From: Herbidospora solisilvae
GTDB taxonomy: Bacteria; Actinomycetota; Actinomycetes; Streptosporangiales; Streptosporangiaceae
Direction of reading: 5' to 3'
Length of the DNA stretch: 64,000 nt
Assembly: GCF_009901565.1 (NCBI RefSeq)
Contig: NZ_WXEW01000002.1
Coordinates: forward strand, 620,001-684,000
Shown here: positions 26,954 through 33,339 of the stretch, one piece after another
How the letters are laid out: every line of letters begins with the position of its first letter
How positions within the stretch are numbered: position 1 is the first letter of the stretch
Notes under the pieces: model-generated
Told to the model about the DNA's origin: nothing
Databases searched by the model: none
What the model saw: only the letters and a program-made list of their open reading frames with translations
Translations under genes and position numbers: made by a program

Positions 26954-27781
26954 TCACTCGTCCGCGCAGGTCGCGTACGACCGGACGCTCCAGTCCCGGC
27001 TGGTGCCGCTCAGCTCGTTCGCGTACGTGATGACCGTCCCGTCGGTCGGGATGAAGTAGGTGAGCACGGTCTCACCGGCGGCTCCGGGGATCGAGAAGCC
27101 CGCGCTCAGCGTCCGCGTCCCGGCGGGGCACTCCCTGATGGCGCCCTTGTCGTCCGAGTCCTCCTCGCTCTCCTCCGACAGGACCCGCAGCCCCGCCGGG
27201 GCGTCCTCGGCGCAGATCGCGAACACCCTCAGGTAGTAGTTGCCGGCATAGCCCCGGTGGTTCTCCTTGGTCTCCACGAAGACGTCGTCGAGGGTGGGGA
27301 TGAGCGCGGTGACGCTCACGTTGCCCCGGGCACCCTCCAGCTGGTAGCCCGAGCCGAGCAGCCAGTCGCCTTCGTGGCAGGCGAGCCCGAGCGTCTTCGG
27401 ATTGGGGTGCGACGCGGTCGTCTGGTAGCGGATGTAGGTGCTCGTGCGGGGGGTGCCGCACACCGCCCACACCCGGATCGTCCACGCCGCGGTCGTGCCG
27501 GTCGGCGTCTCGACGCCGTAGGCGCTGACCGTGAAGGCGGTCGGGATGACCTCGTCGATGACGACCGAGCCGCCGCCACGGGTGATCTCGGCGCCGGTGC
27601 CGAGCACGCGGGTGCCGTCGGGGCAGCGTACCTCGGCGCCCTTGTCGTCGGAGTTGCTCTCGCTGACCTCGGCGACGATGACGTGCCCCGGGACGTCGGC
27701 CGACGACGGACCGGCCGAGGCCGTGACGAACCCGGCGGCCAGGGCGAGGGTGAGTAAGACGGTTCTGAATCGGGTGTTCAA
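26954..27781 (-). CDS. Secreted protein with three related repeats
   Basis: 275 residues. Signal peptide residues 1-27 (TVLLTLALAAGFVTASAGPSSA), then three related ~80-residue blocks. The first and third contain SDDKGA followed by CPxGTRxLxxG (SNSDDKGAEVRCPDGTR and EDSDDKGAIRECPAGTR); the middle block has GLACHEGDWLLGSGYQ. Each block has a Cys near the front and a VWAVC or VFAIC-like end, suggesting one disulphide per beta-rich module. TTG 27781 is preferred because AGGAGAG precedes it at the correct distance and the signal follows at once; an upstream ATG at 27850 would add 23 polar residues. Function unknown. Confidence 0.7.
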   Translation of the reverse strand: MNTRFRTVLLTLALAAGFVTASAGPSSADVPGHVIVAEVSESNSDDKGAEVRCPDGTRVLGTGAEITRGGGSVVIDEVIPTAFTVSAYGVETPTGTTAAWTIRVWAVCGTPRTSTYIRYQTTASHPNPKTLGLACHEGDWLLGSGYQLEGARGNVSVTALIPTLDDVFVETKENHRGYAGNYYLRVFAICAEDAPAGLRVLSEESEEDSDDKGAIRECPAGTRTLSAGFSIPGAAGETVLTYFIPTDGTVITYANELSGTSRDWSVRSYATCADE

Positions 27782-27919
27782 CGGTCTCTCCTTGCGGGGA
27801 GCCGACACCGGTTCTCCGACGACCGGAGAGGGGCGCCCCCCTTCCCGCACTGTCGGCCCGGCGGCGTGCGGGCACCGCGCCGTTTTACCCGCCGGCTCCG
27901 CGTCGTCGTCCGTGGACGG

Positions 27920-29197
27920 TCAGCGGAAGCCGCCTGTCCGGGCCCGCTCCTCGGGGTAGGGCGAGCGGGGCCGTACCGGAGCGAAGTTCAGCACGCCGCC
28001 GACCAGCCGCGCGTCGACCCGCGTGAGCCGGGCCACCGCCTGGGCGAGCGACTCCCGGCGGGTGCGGCCCGCGCGGGCCACCAGCAGCACCCCGTCGCAC
28101 GCCGTCGCCAGCACCACCGCGTCGCTGACCGGGAGCAGCGGGGGCGCGTCGACGACGACCAGGTCGTGGTCGGCGGCCAGGTCCGCGATCACCCGCCGCA
28201 TCCCGGGCGAACCCGCGAGCTCGCCCGGGTCGGCCGGGATCGGGCCGCCGGGCAGCACGTCGAGGTCCGGCCGGCGCTGGAGGGCCTCCGCGAGGCGGGC
28301 AGAGCCGGCCAGCACGTCGGTCAGGCCCATCGAGCGGGTCTCCAGCCCCAGCTGCCGCGCGACCGACGGACGCCGCAGGTCGGCGTCCACGAGCGCGACC
28401 CGCCGGCCCGTCCCGGCGACGGCGAGGGCCAGGTTGATCGCCAGGGTCGACTTGCCCTCACCGGGACCGCAGCTCGTGACGAGCAGCGAGCGCGGCCCGC
28501 CGTCCTCGCCCACGAACCGCAGGTTGGTCCGCAGGGCGCGGAAGGCCTCGGCCTGGCCGCCCGCGACGATCAGGGGGCGTCGCCGGTCCCGCCCGACGAC
28601 CCCCAGCGTGGGCGCCCCGGTCGCCGCGGCGAGGTCGTCGCTGTCGGCGATCGTGGTGTCGAGGCGGGAGCGCAGCATCAGCAGGCCGTAGGCGAAGACC
28701 AGGCCCAGCAGGATCCCGGCCGCCACGTTGAGCGGGGGACGCGGCGAGACCGGGTTCGCCGGCGGGGTGGCCCGGTCGATCACGGTGACGCTGATCGCGG
28801 TGCGCCTCTCCAGGGTGTGGATCAGGCCGCTGAGCTCGCCGCCGATGCGGTTGGCGACACGGGCCGCCCGGTCGGGGTCGCCGTCGGTGACGATGGCGCG
28901 CAGCAGCACCGTGCCGGGCACGACCTCCGACCGCACGTCGAGCGTGGCCGGGTCGAGCCGCTCGGCCGTGGCGACCTCCTGGAGCACGCGGCGGCTGGTG
29001 ACCAGGCGGGCGTACGACTTCACCCGCTGCTGCGACAGCGGGTCGGCCGAGCCCCGCTGGTCGACCATAAGGGACACGGCCGCCGCGTACCTGACCGGCA
29101 TCTGCCCGGTCACCAGCAGCGCGCACGCCGCGCCGCCGACGGCGGCCAGCAGGAGGATCCACCAGCCCCGGCGGACCAGCCGGAGATGTTCCGTCAT
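27920..29197 (-). CDS. Wzz/CpsD-type polysaccharide chain-length protein with ATPase domain
   Basis: 425 residues. The N-terminal Wzz-like half has membrane helices at about 12-31 and 168-187 flanking an extracytoplasmic domain. The C-terminal BY-kinase half has Walker A SCGPGEGKSTLAINLAL, Walker A' VALVDADLRRP and Walker B LVVVDAPPLLPV. The usual C-terminal tyrosine cluster is absent (only one Tyr in the last 30 residues), so autophosphorylation may be lost or occur elsewhere. It likely regulates polymerisation or export of a polysaccharide. It lies 60 bases downstream of the epimerase on the same strand. Confidence 0.85.
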   Translation of the reverse strand: MTEHLRLVRRGWWILLLAAVGGAACALLVTGQMPVRYAAAVSLMVDQRGSADPLSQQRVKSYARLVTSRRVLQEVATAERLDPATLDVRSEVVPGTVLLRAIVTDGDPDRAARVANRIGGELSGLIHTLERRTAISVTVIDRATPPANPVSPRPPLNVAAGILLGLVFAYGLLMLRSRLDTTIADSDDLAAATGAPTLGVVGRDRRRPLIVAGGQAEAFRALRTNLRFVGEDGGPRSLLVTSCGPGEGKSTLAINLALAVAGTGRRVALVDADLRRPSVARQLGLETRSMGLTDVLAGSARLAEALQRRPDLDVLPGGPIPADPGELAGSPGMRRVIADLAADHDLVVVDAPPLLPVSDAVVLATACDGVLLVARAGRTRRESLAQAVARLTRVDARLVGGVLNFAPVRPRSPYPEERARTGGFR

Positions 29198-29257
29198 ACC
29201 GTCACCGCCATCCGATGGACCGGGGCGGGCACGCGCGGGTCGGCACGATCGCGGGGT

Positions 29258-30052
29258 TCACCGGACGCGGGCCTCGCTGATCGTGTCGAGCAGGATCTCG
29301 TCGAGGTCCCGCCGGGGCCGCCATCCGGTCAGCGCGCGCAGCCGCGACGCGTCGGCCACCCGGAAGCCGGGTTCGGGGGCGCCGCCGTGGAAGGTGATGC
29401 CCGACGGGCTCCCGGCCAGTTCGACGATCGCCTTGGCCAGCTCCAGCACGCTGACCCCGTCGTCGGCGCCCACGTCGAAGATGCCCCCGAGGGCGAACGG
29501 CTCGTCGAGCAGCAGCGTCAGGGCCTCGACGACGTCGCGGACGTGGGTCAGGCACCGCGTCTGCGACCCGTCGCCGGGCAGCACCAGGTCCGCCCCGGCC
29601 AGCGCCTGCCGGATCAGCCGGGGCACCAGGTGCTCGTCGCGCTGCCTCGGCCCGGCCACGTCGAACAGCCGGGCCACCACGACGAGCAGGTCCTTCTCCG
29701 TCCGGTACGTCTCCCCGCGCGGCGTCTCCCCGGCGGAGAAGGCCGCGGCGTGGTCGTCGGTGCCCACCAGCACCTTGCGGCCGTGCCGCCGGGCCGCGTC
29801 GAGCACCGTCTCGCCGCCGGCCAGGTGCACGACCGCGTCGCACCCGCCGACCAGGTCGCCGACCAGCGGGGCGTCCAGCGCCGAACCCTGGACGAACCGC
29901 AACGACGGATGCCCGCGCAGGTGCCGGAGGTTGGCGGGGGAGCCGGTGGACAGATCGTCCAGCACGGTGACCGTGTCGCCCCGGGCCAGCAGGGCCCCGG
30001 TCAGGTGCGAGCCGACGAAGCCGCCGCCCCCGGTGATCAGATGGTGCGCCAC
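29258..30052 (-). CDS. Compact NAD-dependent sugar epimerase/dehydratase
   Basis: 264 residues, extended SDR fold. The nucleotide motif LITGGGGFVGSH is at residues 5-16, VLDDLSTGSPANLRHL binds the cofactor ribose, and AVVHLAGG is the conserved strand. The YxxxK catalytic pair is preserved as YRTEK, but the segment between the HLAG strand and this Tyr is about 50 residues shorter than usual, and the SxxVYG serine block is missing. This leaves a protein shorter than the normal 310 residues. GTG 30052 follows a GAGGAG ribosome site. It probably acts on a nucleotide sugar with the adjacent CpsD-like protein, if it is active. Confidence 0.82.
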   Translation of the reverse strand: MAHHLITGGGGFVGSHLTGALLARGDTVTVLDDLSTGSPANLRHLRGHPSLRFVQGSALDAPLVGDLVGGCDAVVHLAGGETVLDAARRHGRKVLVGTDDHAAAFSAGETPRGETYRTEKDLLVVVARLFDVAGPRQRDEHLVPRLIRQALAGADLVLPGDGSQTRCLTHVRDVVEALTLLLDEPFALGGIFDVGADDGVSVLELAKAIVELAGSPSGITFHGGAPEPGFRVADASRLRALTGWRPRRDLDEILLDTISEARVR

Positions 30053-30356
30053 GGTGCTCCTCGCTGTCAGTGGGCGAGAGAGACGGTAGAGACGCCGTCG
30101 GCGCGGGCCGGCACAGCCACGCGCGGGCTTGCGCCGCCTTTTGCGGATTATTGGCGACCCGCGCACGTACTCGATGGAGACGCCGCCGGGTCGAGCGCCC
30201 TCCCCATAACGGGGCAAACCGGCCCACCATGGCAAACGAGCCGCTAATCCTTCGCAAGCGCATGACAGGCCAGCCGGTAAAAGCCCCATCAACGCCCCGC
30301 GCTGGGCGAGACTGCCCGCCGGGCAGACATACCGCAACAGGTCGAAACGGGGGCCA
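30053..30356. promoter_or_regulatory. 304-base divergent region of the polysaccharide locus
   Basis: No gene seen. It is lower in GC than its surroundings around 30205-30300 and carries a tight hairpin CTGCCC-GCC-GGGCAG at 30312-30326, about 30 bases before the glycosyltransferase start. Promoters for both directions are expected here; I cannot assign boxes. Confidence 0.4.
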
Positions 30357-31409
30357 GTGATGGGCGAGCGCATCAGGGTCATGCGGGTGATCACGGGACT
30401 GGACACGGGGTGGCCCGCGCTCCAGGCCGTCACGCTGCTCGACCACCTCGATCCCGGCCGGTTCGAGCAGCGTCTCTACACCACCACGATGCACGAACGC
30501 GCGCGCACCATCCCCGACGACGGCCCGCGCGCGCTGGCCCGGCTGGTGGCCGAGATGCGCAGGTTCCGGCCGGACATCGTGCACACCCACACCGGCAGGG
30601 CGGGCGCGCTCGGCCGGACGGCCGCCACGATGGCCCGGGTCCCGGCGCGGGTGCACACCTTCGACGTCCACCCGCGCCGGACCGTGATCGAGCGGCGGCT
30701 GGCCCGGATCAGCGAACGGCTGGTCGCCGACTGCGCCCTGGTCCGCGACGACCTGCTCGCCGCCGGGATCGGCACCCCGCGTCAGTACGCCGTCGTCCGG
30801 CCCGGCGTGCGGATGGCCCCCCGGCCGGACCGGGAGGTCGCGCGGGCCCGGCTGGGGCTGCCGGCCGACGTCCCCGTCGTGGCGTTCGTCGGGAAGGTCA
30901 CCAGGAACCGCAGGCCCGACCGGTTCCTGGACACCGTCGCGCTGGTGCTGCGCGGCCTGCCGATGACCAAGGTCCTCGTCTGCGGCGGCGGCGATCTGGC
31001 CGCCGACCTGCGGGCCAAGGCGGTCAGGTTCGGCGACGCCGTCGCCTGGCTCAGCCGCCGCACCGACCTGGAGATCATCCACGCCGCCGCCGACGTCATG
31101 CTGCTGACGAGCGACTACGAGGGCATCCCGCTGGACCTCCTCAAGGCGGCCGCGTCAGGGGTCCCGGCGGTCGCCACGCGGGTCGGCGGGGTGCCGGAGG
31201 TCGTCGAGGACCGGGTGACCGGTCTGCTCACCGACCCCGACCCGGGGCTGCTGGCCGCCTCGGTCGTGCGCATCCTGCGCGACCCGGGCTACGCGGGCCG
31301 CCTGGGCGACGCCGCCGCCCAGCGGGCCGGGCTCTACTTCGGGCAGTCGCGGTTCGTCGACGAGGTCTCGGCCCTCTACGTGCGGCTGCACGAGGAGGGC
31401 CGGGCCTGA
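30357..31409 (+). CDS. Glycosyltransferase family 4 protein
   Basis: 350 residues, GT-B fold. The N-terminal acceptor domain contains RFRPDIVHTHTGRAGALGR; the C-terminal donor domain contains VAFVGKVTRNRRPDRFLD and SDYEGIPLDLLKAAASGVP. The E-x7-E motif of retaining GT4 enzymes keeps its first Glu (residue 255), but the second is Lys (residue 263). It transfers a sugar from a nucleotide-sugar donor to an unknown acceptor, presumably in the same polysaccharide pathway as the divergent epimerase and CpsD-like genes. GTG 30357 and ATG 30360 are adjacent possible starts. Confidence 0.85.
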   Translation: MMGERIRVMRVITGLDTGWPALQAVTLLDHLDPGRFEQRLYTTTMHERARTIPDDGPRALARLVAEMRRFRPDIVHTHTGRAGALGRTAATMARVPARVHTFDVHPRRTVIERRLARISERLVADCALVRDDLLAAGIGTPRQYAVVRPGVRMAPRPDREVARARLGLPADVPVVAFVGKVTRNRRPDRFLDTVALVLRGLPMTKVLVCGGGDLAADLRAKAVRFGDAVAWLSRRTDLEIIHAAADVMLLTSDYEGIPLDLLKAAASGVPAVATRVGGVPEVVEDRVTGLLTDPDPGLLAASVVRILRDPGYAGRLGDAAAQRAGLYFGQSRFVDEVSALYVRLHEEGRA

Positions 31410-31416
31410 GACCGCG

Positions 31417-32175
31417 CTATTTGAACCGGCGGCCGATCCGGGTGGAGATGCGGGCGGTCAGGTTCTGCGGCAGCAGCCGCCCCACGCCGACGACCAGCTT
31501 GTAGCGCAGGTCGGGCACGCTGACGACCTTGCCGAGGGCCAGGTCGCGCATCGCCGCCTTCACGACGGGGTCGGCCTCCAGCCAGAGGAACTCGGGGATG
31601 CTGGTGGTGTCCATCCCGGCCCGCTGGTGGAACTCGGTGTGCACGAAGCCGGGGCACAACGCCATCACCCGCACGCCGTCGTCGGAGGTCTCGGCGGCGA
31701 CGGCGCCGCTGAAGTTGACCACCCACGCCTTGGACGCGCCGTAGGTGCCCCGCGTGAAGAACGCCGCCACCGAGGCCACGTTGATCACCCCGCCCCGGCC
31801 CTTCGCCCGCATGTGGGGCAGGGCGGCGTAGGTGAGCCGCAGCACCGCCTCGCAGTGCACCTTCATCATGGTGAGCTCGTCGTCGACCGGCGCGCTGAGG
31901 AACATCGCCCGGTTGCCGAAGCCGGCGTTGTTGACCAGCAGGTCGACCCCCTCGCGCAGCCGCTCCTCGACGATCTTCAGGCCGTCGTCGGACGACAGGT
32001 CGGCGGGCAGCACCTCGGCGTGCACGCCGTAGCGGCGGCCGAGGAACGCGGCCTGCTCAGCCAGCCGGTCACGGTCGCGGGCGACCAGCACGAGAGAGAA
32101 GCCGTCGGCGGCCAGGCGGCGGGTGAACGCCGCGCCGATCCCGGCGGTCGCGCCGGTGACGAGTGCGGTGGGCAT
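31417..32175 (-). CDS. Short-chain dehydrogenase/reductase
   Basis: 252 residues, classical SDR. TALVTGATAGIGAAFTRRLA binds the cofactor, LLVNNAGFGNRA is the NNAG motif, NVASVAAF carries the catalytic Ser, and TYGASKAW the YxxxK pair. An Arg after the second beta strand (VARDRDR) suggests NADPH preference. The substrate is unknown; the family includes DltE-like and acyl-reductase types. ATG 32175 is the natural start. It ends eight bases from the convergent glycosyltransferase. Confidence 0.87.
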   Translation of the reverse strand: MPTALVTGATAGIGAAFTRRLAADGFSLVLVARDRDRLAEQAAFLGRRYGVHAEVLPADLSSDDGLKIVEERLREGVDLLVNNAGFGNRAMFLSAPVDDELTMMKVHCEAVLRLTYAALPHMRAKGRGGVINVASVAAFFTRGTYGASKAWVVNFSGAVAAETSDDGVRVMALCPGFVHTEFHQRAGMDTTSIPEFLWLEADPVVKAAMRDLALGKVVSVPDLRYKLVVGVGRLLPQNLTARISTRIGRRFK

Positions 32176-32625
32176 GGCCCGCAGCCTAGCCCCCTGCCGA
32201 TCGGCCCGCCCCGGCTCGCCGGGCGCACGGCCATGCCGAGAATCCGGTACGCCATGATTCATCCCTTTCGATGGGACCGATATCGCCTTTCCCGGAATAC
32301 ATAAGCGGCGATGTCGCAGGTCAGGGCCGTCCCGATTCGTCCCCACGGCTCAGGTCACATAAGCTTCGCCAGTTCGTGTATCAATGGTCGATCTGGGGGA
32401 AAGTGCCGCTTACGCCTGGCTTATGCCATGCGGCCTACGCTGCCGCGCAAAGTTGACGTTTGGAACCAGCGGTCCCCCGCCGCCCTTTGATCACGTCACA
32501 AGTGCAGCTAAGCTTCGGGCAAGATTTGGTCAAGTTTTCCAAGATGTAACAACAGTCCCGGTAAGGGGATACTTGGAAAACGGGCACTACTACCTCGTAG
32601 ACCCGCAAAGCGGAGGTATGGCCCT
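32176..32625. promoter_or_regulatory. 450-base region upstream of the lipoprotein/FtsH-like operon
   Basis: The lowest-GC stretch of the window. It contains no assured gene. An 81-codon frame (32384-32629) ends in a GTGA overlap with the lipoprotein start but has no family features. A strong hairpin occupies 32534-32581. The region must hold promoters for the SDR gene and for the operon. Confidence 0.5.
32534..32581 (+). promoter_or_regulatory. Long inverted repeat in the leader of the FtsH-like operon
   Basis: GTTTTCCAAG (32534-32543) pairs perfectly with CTTGGAAAAC (32572-32581). Inside the loop TCCC-GGTAA-GGGA can form a second small stem. It lies 45 bases before the lipoprotein start. 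It may be a regulatory leader structure or a DNA-binding site with widely spaced half-sites. Confidence 0.55.
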
Positions 32626-33330
32626 GTGAAGAGATGGCGGGCGGGGTCCGGCGCGGCGGCGGCCTTCGGGGTCGCCGCGATGATCGCCGGATTGGCCGGA
32701 TGCGGCGGCTCGCAATACACATTCGTCCGTGACTCGGGCGGCAGCACCTACTTCAAAGTCCCCGCCACCTGGCACAAGGTCGACCAGGACGCGGTGGACG
32801 CCGCGCTCCTCGGGGATCCGTCCTCGGCGACCGCCCAGGTGCTGAAACAGAAGATCTGGACCGCCGCCTACGACGGCCACACCCAGCCGTCGATCGACCA
32901 CATCATGACCGCCGGGCCGGGCGGCGCCGACGAACCGTTCGCGTTCGCGATGGTGAACACCCTCTCCGAGGAGCAGCAGCAGGACGTCTCGCTGAACGCC
33001 CTGCGCAACGTGATGGGCTTCCCCGTCGCGGCCACCGCCGAAGAACGCGCCAAGAACGAAGAGAACAAGGAATATCCGTTCAAGAACTTCGAGCTCACCC
33101 GTGACGAGGTGCTCGAGGGCGACAACGGCGCGAAGGGCGTGCGGGTGCAGTTCAGCCTCCGTTACATGGGCGGCCCGCTGCAGACGTTCCAGCAGACGGG
33201 CTACCTGTCGGCCGACGGCGGCACCATGTCGACGTTCCTGATCCGCTGCTCCGCGACCTGCTTCCAGCAGCGCCAGGCCGAGCTCGACTCCATCGCGCAG
33301 TCGTTCAAGGTGAAGAACAACCTCGGGTAA
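32626..33330 (+). CDS. Lipoprotein associated with FtsH-like protease
   Basis: 234 residues. A lipoprotein signal with lipobox GLAGC places the lipidated Cys at residue 26. The mature domain starts YTFVRDSGGSTYFKVPATWHKV, a PsbP/LpqN-like beginning seen in actinobacterial lipoproteins, and ends IAQSFKV, typical of that group. A pair of cysteines (RCSATC, near residues 206-210) could form a disulphide. GTG 32626 follows a GGAGG ribosome site. Only nine bases separate it from the FtsH-like gene, so the two are co-transcribed and probably act together at the membrane. Confidence 0.78.
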   Translation: MKRWRAGSGAAAAFGVAAMIAGLAGCGGSQYTFVRDSGGSTYFKVPATWHKVDQDAVDAALLGDPSSATAQVLKQKIWTAAYDGHTQPSIDHIMTAGPGGADEPFAFAMVNTLSEEQQQDVSLNALRNVMGFPVAATAEERAKNEENKEYPFKNFELTRDEVLEGDNGAKGVRVQFSLRYMGGPLQTFQQTGYLSADGGTMSTFLIRCSATCFQQRQAELDSIAQSFKVKNNLG

Positions 33331-33339
33331 GGAGCCCAT

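Noticed and set aside
27866-30247. A 793-codon plus-strand frame opposite the CpsD and epimerase genes
   Set aside because: Low-complexity Arg/Gly/Gln composition and antisense to two well-supported genes.
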